Shown: positions 18,310 through 28,520, counted from the stretch's first letter. The stretch: 64,000 nt of DNA from Candidatus Gracilibacteria bacterium CG17_big_fil_post_rev_8_21_14_2_50_48_13 (GCA_002783265.1 PFFG01000006.1:62001-126000), one strand, 5' to 3'. A program made the numbers and translations. Notes: a model not told the origin generated them from the letters alone.

Positions 18310-19026
18310 TTATGCACGATCCTGACGACGACGGCGTCGTCGGGCTGTGAGAATACCTGCTGCACCGAGTGCAAGGGTCAGGGTCAAAAAGGTTTCAGGA
18401 CCTGTCTGTGGCACCACAGGTGCCTTCGTTGTCACAGGTGTCACCGTCGTTTTCACTGGTGCTGGTGTATTGGTTTGCACAGGTGCAGGTGTACTACAAG
18501 AAAGTGCAACACGCCGTGTTTTTTCCTGGAAATTAATGAGCATATTTCCGGTCACTAACTGAGGAAAGTCCTGACACATCGTTTCAACGAGCTGGACACT
18601 GAAAGCAATTTTTTCTTCACAGTTACATCCGGCAGCGAGATTAATAGCGGGAAATTCAATAGCACGGGAATCACGAGGGACGCCACCATTTCCTGGATCG
18701 ATAATCTGACCCAGCTTAAAGAGTTCCTCTGAAAGGACACGTGGAACAAAGTTGTTTAAATCACCGTTTCCGACATTGCGGATTGTCGCCGTAACGCGGA
18801 GAGTGTCTCCAGGTTTTGCAGGTGTCGTTTCTGCGTTGGTGTTGGTACGCATATTGACGACATCGAAGGTTGCTTCAACGATGGCAGATCCTGTGGCGAC
18901 CATGCCTGTACCATTCGTGTTGGTGTTTGTTGAGCTTACCTGCGCGGAAGCTGGAGCGAGCATAGTCGCTGCGAGTCCAATGACCGCAAGAAAGCGAAGA
19001 ACATGTTTGTGGGTGTTTGTGACCAT
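18310..19026 (-). CDS. Secreted protein with PQTGPE sorting-type tail
   Basis: 238 aa from ATG 19026. An upstream TTG at 19056 would lie at or above the predicted transcription start. Signal peptide at about 1-28 (LAPASAQV). A beta-sandwich domain (about 45-165) resembles the DUF11/CARDB-type repeats (GDTLRVTATIRNVGNGDL) and includes a Cys-x-Cys. A Pro/Thr linker follows. The tail is VPQTGPE, a hydrophobic helix and a run of six Arg, which is the layout of a sortase-type or PEP-type anchor signal. No sortase gene is present in the window. First gene of the surface operon. Confidence 0.82.
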   Translation of the reverse strand: MVTNTHKHVLRFLAVIGLAATMLAPASAQVSSTNTNTNGTGMVATGSAIVEATFDVVNMRTNTNAETTPAKPGDTLRVTATIRNVGNGDLNNFVPRVLSEELFKLGQIIDPGNGGVPRDSRAIEFPAINLAAGCNCEEKIAFSVQLVETMCQDFPQLVTGNMLINFQEKTRRVALSCSTPAPVQTNTPAPVKTTVTPVTTKAPVVPQTGPETFLTLTLALGAAGILTARRRRRRQDRA

Positions 19027-19059
19027 AGAACCAAGGTGAAAAAAATTAGGGTTCAAAGG

Positions 19060-19068
19060 ATTATATCA
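19060..19068 (-). promoter_or_regulatory. Extended -10 promoter of the surface operon
   Basis: The minus strand reads TGA-TATAAT, a perfect consensus extended -10, 34 nt before the ATG at 19026. No good -35. It supports the ATG start of the first gene. Confidence 0.65.
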
Positions 19069-19089
19069 CAGCCCAGCCGTATTAGCGAA

Positions 19090-19119
19090 CAAAAAAACAC
19101 CCCGCAACTGCGAGGTGTT
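19090..19119 (-). terminator. Terminator after rpsG
   Basis: The minus strand forms an 11-bp stem AACACCTCGCA / TGCGGGGTGTT (one mismatch) and then at least seven T. It ends the rpmB-rpoBC-rpsL-rpsG operon and lies just upstream of the surface-operon promoter. Confidence 0.85.
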
Positions 19120-19134
19120 CTTTATTTGCGAGCT

Positions 19135-19596
19135 TTATGCAAAGCGAGCAAGGTGAGCAAAGGTCTTGTTTGCCTCTGCCATACGGTGGATATCATCACG
19201 TTTCTTGATTGCAGGCCCCGTATTCTCAGCAGACTCCATAAGAATCTGTGCAAGACGCTTTGGGAAGCTGCTTCCCTTCAGGCTTCGTGCCGCTGCAAGA
19301 ATCCATCGGACTGCGAGGGCCACCTGACGCTTTGGCTTCACTTCAATAGGAACCTGGTAGACACCTTCACCAATACGCTTTGGACGTACTTCCATACTTG
19401 GCATAACGTTTTCCAAAGCCTGTTCGAAGACCTTCATCGGTGCAGTTTTACCTGCTGCCTTGATCTCTTCAAGGGTCTCATCGAATAAACGACGTGCGAG
19501 ACTCTTCTTTCCACGCTCCATGATGTAGTTGATAAACTTCTCCTGGAGTGGAGTGGTATAGGACAATGTGCGAGATTTACTCATGACTGCTGACAT
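19135..19596 (-). CDS. rpsG: 30S ribosomal protein S7 (uS7)
   Basis: 153 aa, normal uS7 length. It has the conserved FINYIMERGKKSLA segment and the basic C-terminal part with EVKPKRQVALAVRWI. It binds the 3' major domain of 16S rRNA and starts head assembly. ATG 19596 is chosen; an in-frame ATG at 19584 gives MSKSRT, also reasonable. It follows rpsL, the usual str order, but fusA and tuf are not next: the operon ends here with a terminator. Confidence 0.96.
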   Translation of the reverse strand: MSAVMSKSRTLSYTTPLQEKFINYIMERGKKSLARRLFDETLEEIKAAGKTAPMKVFEQALENVMPSMEVRPKRIGEGVYQVPIEVKPKRQVALAVRWILAAARSLKGSSFPKRLAQILMESAENTGPAIKKRDDIHRMAEANKTFAHLARFA

Positions 19597-19634
19597 AGAG
19601 GTGGAAGCTTAGAAACAAAAAATATCAGATGGGT

Positions 19635-20051
19635 TTACTTACCTTTTTTCGCACCATAGAGACTGCGTCCCTGCTTGCGACCATTCACTCCCTGCGTATC
19701 GAGGATACCGCGAACGATATGGTATCGAACACCTGGAAGATCCTTCACACGACCACCGCGGATAAGCACAACAGAGTGCTCCTGAAGATTGTGTCCTTCT
19801 CCTGGAATATAGGCTGTTACTTCCATTCCATTGGTAAGACGCACCTTGGCGATCTTACGAAGAGCGGAGTTTGGCTTCTTTGGAGTCGTCGTGGTAACTT
19901 TCGTACAAACACCACGCTTTTGAGGACATCCCTTACGCATCGCCACGTCGCGAGACTTCAGCGTGTTGAGGGTCGTCTGCAATGCAGGTGACTTGGACTT
20001 CTTACTACGGGTCTTTCTTGGTTTCTTTACTAGCTGTTGAATCGTTGGCAC
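19635..20051 (-). CDS. rpsL: 30S ribosomal protein S12 (uS12)
   Basis: 138 aa, GTG start. It contains the decoding-site segments [17 protein letters not shown] and [17 protein letters not shown], which hold the lysines associated with streptomycin resistance in other bacteria. It begins 44 nt after rpoC and is followed by rpsG. Confidence 0.97.
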   Translation of the reverse strand: MPTIQQLVKKPRKTRSKKSKSPALQTTLNTLKSRDVAMRKGCPQKRGVCTKVTTTTPKKPNSALRKIAKVRLTNGMEVTAYIPGEGHNLQEHSVVLIRGGRVKDLPGVRYHIVRGILDTQGVNGRKQGRSLYGAKKGK

Positions 20052-20095
20052 GGGAACGCGAAAATGATGTAATTTTGCCGACTTAAGATATGGAC

Positions 20096-23000
20096 TTAGT
20101 CGAGGTTTGTCAATGCCTTCTTCTTATAGAAATTCTCCCCTGTTGGGATAAGTTTACCGATGATGACATTTTCCTTGAGACCACGGAGGTAATCTACCTG
20201 CTTACGCACGGAAGCCTCCACGAGAACACGAATGGTTTCCTGGAAGGATGCGGAGGAAAGCCAGCTATCCGTACACATGGCAACCTTCGTAAGACCAAAG
20301 AGGAGACGATCAAAGGTCACTTTGCGCTTCCCATCCATCTCAAGCTCGCGGTTCATGCGCATAAGGCGCACATAGTTCAGCACTTCACCGGGAAGAAGTG
20401 GTGCATCACCCGGATCAATAACAGAGACCTTGGAGAACATTTGTTTCACGACAACCTCAAGGTGCTTATCGTTGATAGACTGTCCTTGCGACATATAGAT
20501 CGACTGAACGTCGTTGATAATATACTCCTGCGTTGCGAGAACCCCTTTGAGTTCCATACCCTTCGTGAGGTCGAGGTGACCTTGCGTCAGCATATCACCC
20601 GTTTCCACACGTTGTCCGTCCTTCACGGAAACAATAAACTTACTTGGAATCGTGTAGCGCTTCGTCACAAACTCGGTGTGGCGAATACGAATGTGTGCGC
20701 CATCCACTTCCTCTACGCGGCCACCAATGCGGGATTTGATGGTGTTCTTATCGACCTGGGAACGAGCGATAATCTGACCATCCTTCACAATTTCACCCAC
20801 CTTGACTGCAGGTTTGAAGTTGCCAAGATCGTAGTTATCCAGGGACAGTTCATCAGATGTGACCGTAATCTCAGAGGAATCTTTCTTCTGCTCGAGAGAC
20901 ACAATTCCACCGACTTCTGTGATAGCAGCAGGTGTCTTTGGTGTTCGTGCTTCGAAAAGCTCTTCAACACGGGAAAGACCCTGGGTAATATCGGCACCAC
21001 CGGCAACACCTCCTGAGTGGAAGGTTCGCATAGTCAGCTGTGTACCTGGTTCACCGATACTCTGTGCCGCAATGACACCCACCGCCGTTCCGACCTCAAC
21101 GATATTGTTCTTACCAAGATCGAAGCCGTAACATTTCTGACAGACACCTTCTTCTGTGAGACATCCAATAATGGAACGTACCCAGATATCCCCGAGTTCA
21201 CGGTTTTCCAGTTTCTCCAGTGCGTGGCGGTCAACCTGTTCATCCTTTTGCAGGATAATTTCACCGGTCTTTTGATCCACAATATTCTCTGCCACCACAC
21301 GTCCGAAGATTTTTGCAGAGAAATCGGAGTCGAAGACACCAACTTTCTTATTGGAAATGAGGCGATATTCTTCTGTACCACAGTCCTCCTCCTTCACGAG
21401 AATGGTCTGTACAGAGTCCACCAGCTTACGTGTCAGGTAACCAGCATTCGCGGTCTTAAGAGCCGTGTCCGCTTTACCCTTACGACCTGAGTGAGCTGCA
21501 ATAAAGAACTCTAGGATAGAGAATCCTTCGAGAAGCGATGAACGAATCGGCAGCTCGATAATCTTACCAGACGGACTTGCAACGGATCCCTTCATACCAG
21601 CAAGCTGCGCCAAGTGTTCAATACCTCCGCGGGCTCCTGATTGAATGATGTAGGAAACGTGGTTGTATTCGTTAAACTGCTTACTCATGGACTCCGTGAC
21701 CTTCTTCTTCACGTCAAGCCAGCTGTTCACCACATGGCGATACCGCTCATCTTCTGTAATATGACCTCTCCAGTACTGATTGATAATCTTACGGACGCGG
21801 TTTTCTGTTTCTTCTAACAGTGCCGTCTTCTCTTCAGGAACCACGAGATCGCGGTACCCCATGGAGAGACCAGAAAGCGTTGAATATTTAAATCCAATCG
21901 CCTTGAGGTTATCACACAGGCGAACCGTTTCCTCTTCACCAAGATCATCGTAGGAACGAGAAACCATCTTTTCGAGGGCTTTCTTGTTCATATTGATATT
22001 CACAAAGCCAAGGGCTGTAGGGAGAGCGCGGTTGAACAGCAAACGACCGACGGTGGTTTCCACAATCTTGCCGTCCAAACGAATATCGATAGCCTGTTGA
22101 AGACCAATCTTCCCCATTTCGAACACGCGGATCGCCTCGAGTTCATCGGCGAAGGTTGAAGTAGATTTTTCAATGCGCGTATCCACCTTTGTGAGGTAGA
22201 AACATCCAAGAACAATATCCTGTGTTGGTGTTGTGACGGGGTTACCAGAGGCAGGCTTCAAAAGGTTGCGATTTGATGCAATCACATGCTTTGCCTCTTC
22301 CTGCGCCTTCACAGAAAGTGGAAGGTGGACCGCCATTTGGTCACCGTCGAAGTCGGCGTTGAAGGCAGAACACACAAGCGGGTGAATACGAATCGCCTTT
22401 CCTTCGATGAGAACAGGCTGGAAGGCCTGAATACCAAGACGGTGGAGCGTTGGTGCACGGTTGAGGAGCACATAGCGATCCAAAGTCACTTTCTCCAGAA
22501 TATCCCAGACCTCCTTCTTGCCCGAGGTAATAACACGTTCAGCATTCTTGAGGTTATACGCAAGACCACTGCGCATCAGTTCACCAATGACGAGTGGCTT
22601 GAAAAGCTTGAGGGCCATTTCCTTGGGAAGACCACACTGATGGAGCTGCAAATCTGGACCAACCACGATAACGGAACGACCCGAGTAGTCGACACGTTTT
22701 CCAAGAAGGTTCTGACGGAAACGCCCTTGCTTTCCCTTCAGCATATCAGAAAGTGAGCGCAGTTTGCGTCGCTCATTGACGTTGAAGGTGGTCTTACCCT
22801 GACGAGCGTCAGAGTTGAGCAGTGCGTCCACGGCTTCCTGCAGCATACGTTTTTCATTACGGCAGATAACCTCCGGAGCATTGATTTCCAAAAGGCGGCG
22901 AAGACGGTTGTTGCGGTTTATAACACGACGATAGAGATCGTTGAGGTCAGAGGCAGCAAAGCGCCCACCATCCAGCTGCACCATCGGACGAAGATCCGGT

Positions 23001-23929
23001 GGAATAACAGGAAGAACGGTCATAACCATCCATTCTGGCCTTACATTTGAGCGGAGCAACGCATTTGCGAGCTTCAGACGCTTAATAATTTTCTTTTGCT
23101 TCTGACCGGATGTCTTTTTGAGATCCTCCTGACGATCAAGAATAAACTTTTCTAAGTCGATCTTCTCGATGATTTCACGGACACCTTCCGCACCAATGCC
23201 CACTTTGAACACATGGCCAAATTGCATTGCAAGTCCACGATATTCTACTTCAGAAAGAACCTGACACTGCTCAAGGGATTCAAGATCTTCCTTTGAACGC
23301 ATGAAGTTTTCCTTCAGTTCATCGAGCTGGCGAGCATTCTGCTCTTCCATTTCCACAATTTTCTTCTCAAAGCCTTTTTCCTTTTCTGCCTTGAGTCGCG
23401 TGACTTCATTTTGATGCTCGACCTTAATTTCAGCGGCCAGGCGCTTCATTTCTTCCTCGAGTTCCACCAGCGCCTTTGTACGCTCGTTTTCGTCGATACT
23501 GGTCACGATGTAGGCAGCAAAATACACCACCTGTTCAATTTGACGTACAGGGAGATTCAACAACAGGCCAATACGGCTTGGTGTTGAACGAAGATACCAA
23601 ATGTGTGTGACGGGGACCGCAAGCTTAATGTGCCCCATACGTTCACGTCGAACGATGTTGCGCGTTACCTCAACACCACATTTTTCACAAACGACGCCTT
23701 CATAACGCACGCGCTTGTACTTTCCACAATAACACTGCCAGTTCTTCGTTGGACCAAAGATTTTTTCACAAAAAAGTCCACCGCGTTCAGGCTTCTGTGT
23801 TCGGTAGTTGATGGTCTCTGGTTTGACGACTTCGCCGTAGGACCAGGACATAATATCTTCGGGCGATGCTATAGAAATAGCAATACCTTCAAATTCCTTA
23901 ATATTATTCGTCTTATTGACTTGGGGCAT
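20096..23929 (-). CDS. rpoC: RNA polymerase subunit beta'
   Basis: 1277 aa. It shows the N-terminal zinc finger [19 protein letters not shown], the catalytic Mg-binding motif NADFDGDQM, the trigger-loop region [14 protein letters not shown] and a second zinc site (CxxxxxxCxxC around VCQKCYG). No lineage-specific large insert stands out. It forms the active site with rpoB. The start is preceded by TTCCCTCC with no Shine-Dalgarno. The gap to rpoB contains a 10-bp hairpin. Confidence 0.98.
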   Translation of the reverse strand: MPQVNKTNNIKEFEGIAISIASPEDIMSWSYGEVVKPETINYRTQKPERGGLFCEKIFGPTKNWQCYCGKYKRVRYEGVVCEKCGVEVTRNIVRRERMGHIKLAVPVTHIWYLRSTPSRIGLLLNLPVRQIEQVVYFAAYIVTSIDENERTKALVELEEEMKRLAAEIKVEHQNEVTRLKAEKEKGFEKKIVEMEEQNARQLDELKENFMRSKEDLESLEQCQVLSEVEYRGLAMQFGHVFKVGIGAEGVREIIEKIDLEKFILDRQEDLKKTSGQKQKKIIKRLKLANALLRSNVRPEWMVMTVLPVIPPDLRPMVQLDGGRFAASDLNDLYRRVINRNNRLRRLLEINAPEVICRNEKRMLQEAVDALLNSDARQGKTTFNVNERRKLRSLSDMLKGKQGRFRQNLLGKRVDYSGRSVIVVGPDLQLHQCGLPKEMALKLFKPLVIGELMRSGLAYNLKNAERVITSGKKEVWDILEKVTLDRYVLLNRAPTLHRLGIQAFQPVLIEGKAIRIHPLVCSAFNADFDGDQMAVHLPLSVKAQEEAKHVIASNRNLLKPASGNPVTTPTQDIVLGCFYLTKVDTRIEKSTSTFADELEAIRVFEMGKIGLQQAIDIRLDGKIVETTVGRLLFNRALPTALGFVNINMNKKALEKMVSRSYDDLGEEETVRLCDNLKAIGFKYSTLSGLSMGYRDLVVPEEKTALLEETENRVRKIINQYWRGHITEDERYRHVVNSWLDVKKKVTESMSKQFNEYNHVSYIIQSGARGGIEHLAQLAGMKGSVASPSGKIIELPIRSSLLEGFSILEFFIAAHSGRKGKADTALKTANAGYLTRKLVDSVQTILVKEEDCGTEEYRLISNKKVGVFDSDFSAKIFGRVVAENIVDQKTGEIILQKDEQVDRHALEKLENRELGDIWVRSIIGCLTEEGVCQKCYGFDLGKNNIVEVGTAVGVIAAQSIGEPGTQLTMRTFHSGGVAGGADITQGLSRVEELFEARTPKTPAAITEVGGIVSLEQKKDSSEITVTSDELSLDNYDLGNFKPAVKVGEIVKDGQIIARSQVDKNTIKSRIGGRVEEVDGAHIRIRHTEFVTKRYTIPSKFIVSVKDGQRVETGDMLTQGHLDLTKGMELKGVLATQEYIINDVQSIYMSQGQSINDKHLEVVVKQMFSKVSVIDPGDAPLLPGEVLNYVRLMRMNRELEMDGKRKVTFDRLLFGLTKVAMCTDSWLSSASFQETIRVLVEASVRKQVDYLRGLKENVIIGKLIPTGENFYKKKALTNLD

Positions 23930-23956
23930 GGAGGGAATGTTAGAAATTCACTGTGT

Positions 23957-23985
23957 GGGAAGAGCGCCATGGAAACGCCCTTCCC
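23957..23985 (-). promoter_or_regulatory. Stable hairpin in the rpoB-rpoC intercistronic region
   Basis: The minus strand pairs GGGAAGGGCG with CGCTCTTCCC (10 bp, one G-U) around a 9-nt loop. No T run follows, so it is not a simple terminator. A processing site or partial attenuator is possible. Confidence 0.55.
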
Positions 23986-24003
23986 TTCTTCTCACCGGGA
24001 GGA

Positions 24004-27000
24004 TTACTCCTCAATTGTGCTGATATCATAGTCGATAGGGGAAGCTTCTAATTCAGAAAGCTCCTCTGAGGTCAGCAAGTCGACACGAAGTCCAAGACTC
24101 TGGAGCTCCTTCACCAAAACGTTGAAGGAAGCTGGAATATTAGGATTCTTAATCGTCTCACCCTTGACTATCGATTCGTATGCCTTTGCTCGCCCAATCA
24201 CGTCGTCAGACTTAATGGTGAGCATCTCTTGTAGAGTGTACGCTGCACCGTAGGCCTCGAGGGCCCACACCTCCATTTCTCCGAAACGTTGTCCACCATG
24301 CTGTGCCTTACCACCAAGCGGCTGCTGGGTGACCAGTGAGTATGGTCCGACGCTTCGTGCGTGGATCTTGTCTTCAACGAGGTGATGGAGTTTGACCATG
24401 TAGGTGATACCCACAACCGTCTTCTCCTGGAATGGTTCTCCGGTGTAGCCATCGAAGAGCTGAACACGACCACTGCGAGGCAAATCTGCCGCAGCGAGGA
24501 ATTCTTCAATCTGGTCGTTGGTGATACCACTGAGCACCGGTGTTGCCACCTTGATACCCAGGCGCTTTGCCGCCCATCCGAGGTGGGTCTCTAAGAGCTG
24601 ACCGATATTCATACGAGAGAGTACACCAATCGGCGACAAAATAATGTCGACGGGCGTACCGTCCTCGAGGTATGGCATGTTCTCAAGAGGAACAATTTTC
24701 GAGATGACACCCTTGTTTCCGTGACGTCCTGCCATCTTATCACCGACTTCAATCTTACGCGTTTGCGCAACGAAGACTTTGATCTGACGAAGGACACCCG
24801 TAGGTAGTTCATCTCCTGCCTCACGTGTCAGTACATGGACCGCAACGACCTTTCCACCTTCTCCTCCAGGTAAGCGCAGTGAGGTGTCTTTCACATCCTT
24901 TGCCTTCTCACCAAAGATAGCTTGGAGGAGCCGCTCTTCAGCAGTCACCTCAGTCTCACCCTTTGGTGTAATCTTACCAACCAAAATGTCTCCCTCCTTG
25001 ACCGTCGCACCAACGCGGATGATTCCATCTTCGTCGAGATCCTTGAGTTTGGTCTCGCCCACGTTTGGAATATCCCGTGTAATGATTTCAGGCCCGAGTT
25101 TCGTATCATGAACATCGACGGAAAATCCATCAATGTGAATCGAACTAAAGTAATCTTCCTCAAACACCTTTTTGGACACGATAATGGCGTCCTCGAAGTT
25201 GTACCCGAACCAGGTCATGTAGGCCACAAGCAGGTTGCGTCCGAGAGAAAGCTCTCCATGATCAATGGCTGTTCCATCCACAAGGATATCTCCCTTACTT
25301 AGCTTCTGTCCCTTCACGACACGCGCTGTCTGGTGCGATACCGTCGACTGGTTCGTACGCACGTAGTTCTCCAGAAGGTAGTTCTTTCGCTTTCCGTTCT
25401 TGTACATCACCGTCACGTGCTGTGCATCTGCACTCAGCACTTCTCCTTCATCCTCCGCCTCAACGACGTATCCGGAATTTCGCCCCACGAGAGACTCCAT
25501 TCCTGTTCCCACAATAGGTGCTTCTGCAACCAACGGTGGTACAACCTGACGTTGCATGATCGTACCCATGGAGGCACGCGCCGCGTCATCGTGCTCGACA
25601 AACGGGATAAGGGCCGTCGTCACAGAGACAATCTGCCGTGGCGAGACGTCAATATGCGTAATATCGTTACGGTGCGTGAGATTCGGCTCCGTGTTATGAC
25701 GAGCAGAGACACGATCGTGCAGAATATTGCCATATTCATCCGCATCCGTACTTGCCTGAGCGATGTAGAGCTCTTCTTCCTGCTCTGCATCAAAATATTC
25801 CACATCATCCGTGATGTACGCACGGACAGGAATACGCTCTTCCTTCCACTCTTTTTTCAGTTTTTCTGCAAGTTTTGCATCAATGACTGTTCCCTTTTCA
25901 AAGAGCACTTTCCCCTTTGCTCCTTCAAGATCGATACGAAGCGTGCGGTGAATTGCATCCTTCCCGTCGTTGAGTGCAAATTGGCGCACAACACGATAGG
26001 GCGTCTCAATGAAGCCAAAAGGATTCACCTTTGCATAGGAAGCCAAGTGGACAACAAGTCCAATATTCGGACCTTCCGGTGTCGCAATCGGGCAGATACG
26101 GCCATAGTGGGACGTGTGAAGATCACGTACTTCAAAACTTGCACGCTCTCTGGAAAGTCCTCCAGGCCCGAGGGCACTGATACGACGCTTGTGCTCCAGC
26201 TCAGAAAGTGGGTTGGTTTGATCCATAAACTGGGAGAGCTGAGAACTCGTAAAGAATTCCTTCAGCGCTGCCGTCAACGGACGAGAGTTCACCAGCTGCG
26301 TTGGCGTTACCGTTTCAATATCCATCACGGAGAGACGGTCGCGAACGATACGCTCTGTACGCATCAATCCAACACGGAACTTGTTTTGCACGAGCTCACC
26401 AACAGATCGCACACGGCGATTTGCAAGGTGGTCAATATCGTCAATGCGGGATTCACCCGTGTGAATTTTGATCAAATGACGAATTGCGCGCACAAGGTCC
26501 TCCTTCATCAAAATACGGAATTCCTTCTCGTATGGCACATCGAGCTTGAACTTCTTGTTAATCTTGTAGCGAGCTACCGTTCCCATGTCATACTTCTTAA
26601 TGTCGAAGAACATGGATTCAATGAGGTTCTTTGCGTTCTCAGGTGTTGCAAGATCTCCAGGGCGGATACGCTTGTAAATCGCTTGATATGCTTCGTTCTC
26701 CGTCTTCACGGTGTCTTTCTCCAGAGTCTTTGTAATGAAATCATCCTCCGCATCGAGATTCATATCGGCAAACAATTCCAAAATCTCCGCATCCTTCTTG
26801 AAACCAAAAGCACGAAGTAGTGTCGTAATAGGAAGCTTACGCTTTCGGTCGATTTTCACATTCATGATGCCCTTCTTGTCGACCTCAATTTCCAGCCATG
26901 CGCCGCGCTTCGGAATGATTTTCGCCATATATTTCCCGTGGGCCTGAGGGTTGTCCGTGAAGAACACACCCTGTGAACGCACAATCTGGTTCACGACAAC

Positions 27001-27510
27001 ACGTTCAATTCCGTTAATCACAAATGTTCCCCGTTCTGTCATGAGGGGAATTCCACCAAGGAACACATCCTGCTCCTTAATTTCACCCGTTTCCTTGTTG
27101 ACCATCTGAACGTGCACCTTGAGTGCAGCTTCATAGTTGAGATTCTTGAGTTTCACCTCTTGAACACTGTAGCGGGGACGCTCGAGTTCATACTCCTTAA
27201 AGAACAGTTCAATTTTCTTACCGGAAACGTCCGTAATTGGGGAAATCTCGTTGAAGAGTTCACGAATTCCCTCTTCCATAAACCATCGATAGGAGTCCGT
27301 TTGCACTTCCAAAAGGTCTGGATAGGCAAAAGGTCGTCCTTCTGGCGTGAAAAAATGGCGACCATCAACAACTTTCGTCGGCTCGTAGGGGAGCTTCAGA
27401 GTAGTTGTTGCGGTAGCCAAGGCCTTTGTTGTCGTCTTTTTCGCTGGGGCAGTTTTTTTTGCGGGAGCGGAAGCAGATGTTGCTTTTTTTGCTGCAGGTT
27501 TTTGTGGCAT
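24004..27510 (-). CDS. rpoB: RNA polymerase subunit beta
   Basis: 1168 aa. The conserved beta blocks are present, including the rifampicin-region segment SQLSQFMDQTNPLSELEHKRR and the C-terminal KVATPVLSG and GKAQHGGQRFGEMEVWALEAYGA motifs. The first 36 residues are a lineage-specific extension of Ala/Lys/Pro repeats (AKKA, APAKK) with histone-H1-like composition. The canonical beta then begins near residue 40. Second gene of the rpmB-rpoB-rpoC-rpsL-rpsG operon. Confidence 0.98.
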   Translation of the reverse strand: MPQKPAAKKATSASAPAKKTAPAKKTTTKALATATTTLKLPYEPTKVVDGRHFFTPEGRPFAYPDLLEVQTDSYRWFMEEGIRELFNEISPITDVSGKKIELFFKEYELERPRYSVQEVKLKNLNYEAALKVHVQMVNKETGEIKEQDVFLGGIPLMTERGTFVINGIERVVVNQIVRSQGVFFTDNPQAHGKYMAKIIPKRGAWLEIEVDKKGIMNVKIDRKRKLPITTLLRAFGFKKDAEILELFADMNLDAEDDFITKTLEKDTVKTENEAYQAIYKRIRPGDLATPENAKNLIESMFFDIKKYDMGTVARYKINKKFKLDVPYEKEFRILMKEDLVRAIRHLIKIHTGESRIDDIDHLANRRVRSVGELVQNKFRVGLMRTERIVRDRLSVMDIETVTPTQLVNSRPLTAALKEFFTSSQLSQFMDQTNPLSELEHKRRISALGPGGLSRERASFEVRDLHTSHYGRICPIATPEGPNIGLVVHLASYAKVNPFGFIETPYRVVRQFALNDGKDAIHRTLRIDLEGAKGKVLFEKGTVIDAKLAEKLKKEWKEERIPVRAYITDDVEYFDAEQEEELYIAQASTDADEYGNILHDRVSARHNTEPNLTHRNDITHIDVSPRQIVSVTTALIPFVEHDDAARASMGTIMQRQVVPPLVAEAPIVGTGMESLVGRNSGYVVEAEDEGEVLSADAQHVTVMYKNGKRKNYLLENYVRTNQSTVSHQTARVVKGQKLSKGDILVDGTAIDHGELSLGRNLLVAYMTWFGYNFEDAIIVSKKVFEEDYFSSIHIDGFSVDVHDTKLGPEIITRDIPNVGETKLKDLDEDGIIRVGATVKEGDILVGKITPKGETEVTAEERLLQAIFGEKAKDVKDTSLRLPGGEGGKVVAVHVLTREAGDELPTGVLRQIKVFVAQTRKIEVGDKMAGRHGNKGVISKIVPLENMPYLEDGTPVDIILSPIGVLSRMNIGQLLETHLGWAAKRLGIKVATPVLSGITNDQIEEFLAAADLPRSGRVQLFDGYTGEPFQEKTVVGITYMVKLHHLVEDKIHARSVGPYSLVTQQPLGGKAQHGGQRFGEMEVWALEAYGAAYTLQEMLTIKSDDVIGRAKAYESIVKGETIKNPNIPASFNVLVKELQSLGLRVDLLTSEELSELEASPIDYDISTIEE

Positions 27511-27567
27511 ATCGCAAAGGGGGGTTAGAGTGCTTTGGGAACCTCACACCTCAAACATGTTCGAAGT

Positions 27568-27768
27568 TTACTTCGCTGCCGACTGCTTAGCGACGGTTTT
27601 AATACAACGACTGCACACCTTCAGTGTGACAAACATTTGCATAGCAGTGCTAAACAAACGCTTCTTAAAAATGTTGGGAAGAAACTTACGCTTCGTTGCT
27701 CGATTCGAGTGACTTCGGTTATTTCCAACCTGTGTTCTTTTGCTACACAATTCGCATACTTTAGCCAT
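27568..27768 (-). CDS. rpmB: 50S ribosomal protein L28 (bL28)
   Basis: 66 aa starting MAKVCELCSKR, then RSHSNRATKRKFLPN, the bL28 signature. Two CxxC pairs (residues 5/8 and near 52/55) make this a zinc-binding form. The start is preceded by TTCCTTTCCCT. It is the first gene of the RNA-polymerase operon, in an unusual position next to rpoB. Confidence 0.94.
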   Translation of the reverse strand: MAKVCELCSKRTQVGNNRSHSNRATKRKFLPNIFKKRLFSTAMQMFVTLKVCSRCIKTVAKQSAAK

Positions 27769-27797
27769 AGGGAAAGGAAACGTTTACAAATAACAAG

Positions 27798-27806
27798 ATT
27801 ATGACA
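27798..27806 (-). promoter_or_regulatory. Extended -10 promoter for rpmB-rpoBC
   Basis: The minus strand reads TGT-CATAAT, 30 nt before the rpmB ATG. The -35 is weak. The divergent gene starting at 27915 shares this gap. Confidence 0.45.
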
Positions 27807-27914
27807 ACAATGGACCATGCTTCGGTGTGAAAAGACACAATACACCCAAGACTAGACATAGTTGTGTCTCAATGTAAGTTTTTTTCGTGGGTATGCAAGA
27901 CTTTTTTTCATCTT

Positions 27915-28520
27915 ATGCTTGACTTTTTCATTCAATTGGCAGCTATGGGGCTCGGGTATACCCTCGGCACTATGCTCTTTAGTCAGGTATTTATGCGACT
28001 CAGCGATGTTTTGGGCCATGGCTCCAAAGGGAGCTTTTTGCCCGTTACTTTACGAGACTACGCACGACATTTTCTTCCACTCCTCTCCTTGGTACTCACA
28101 GGCGTACCCTGGATTCCGATCACCTATCAGAAAGGAGAAGAGCCGGGGCGAAGCCAAAAGGTCAATGCTGTACTTTTACTTCTCGTCCCTGCTGCGAGCC
28201 TGCTTCTCGTCAGTTTTGTCCTCACGCTTCTTCTCAAGGCGGTGGTTTTGATCCCGCTTGCTGCTCTTGCTTTAGAGACCATCATTCGCGTACTGCTTTT
28301 GCTTCTCATCACCAGTTTCCTCCCCCTCCCACCTCTTCCTGGATGGCATGTCCTTATGACTCTTCTTGAGCGAAGACCAACCAACAATTTCCCTTGGTTT
28401 TTCCCTTCTCTTCTCTTTGGTGTATTCGTTCTTGAACTCCTGACAAAATTTGTCATACTGGCAACATTCTTTGGTCGCCTGACCGATACCCTCCTCCAGT
28501 ACCTTTATCTTATTGGCTAA
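27915..28520 (+). CDS. M50 (site-2 protease)-like membrane protein without zinc ligands
   Basis: 201 aa from ATG 27915; upstream GTG or TTG codons would add a T-rich leader. Four to five hydrophobic helices. The pattern follows the M50B/S2P family: the KGSFLPVTLRDYARHFLPL block, the short PWIPI turn equivalent to KPVPVNP, a helix pair after KVNAVLLLLVPAASLLL (AGPxxN region), and LPLPPLPGWHVL in place of the P-x-DG motif. HExxH is replaced by AAMGLGYTLG, and the Asp of the DG motif is missing. So this looks like a catalytically dead homologue. It overlaps the next ATG by 1 nt (TAATG). Confidence 0.7.
   Translation: MLDFFIQLAAMGLGYTLGTMLFSQVFMRLSDVLGHGSKGSFLPVTLRDYARHFLPLLSLVLTGVPWIPITYQKGEEPGRSQKVNAVLLLLVPAASLLLVSFVLTLLLKAVVLIPLAALALETIIRVLLLLLITSFLPLPPLPGWHVLMTLLERRPTNNFPWFFPSLLFGVFVLELLTKFVILATFFGRLTDTLLQYLYLIG

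Noticed and set aside
20090-21016. 308-aa plus-strand ORF opposite rpoC
   Set aside because: Antisense frame of a highly conserved gene; no recognisable features.
25333-26820. 495-aa plus-strand ORF opposite rpoB
   Set aside because: It is a mirror frame of rpoB: composition rich in Arg/His/Cys, no domain, no promoter. Shadow.
27864-27914. Longer starts (GTG 27864, TTG 27862) for the M50-like gene
   Set aside because: The upstream segment is T-rich and not helical; ATG 27915 begins a good hydrophobic protein.
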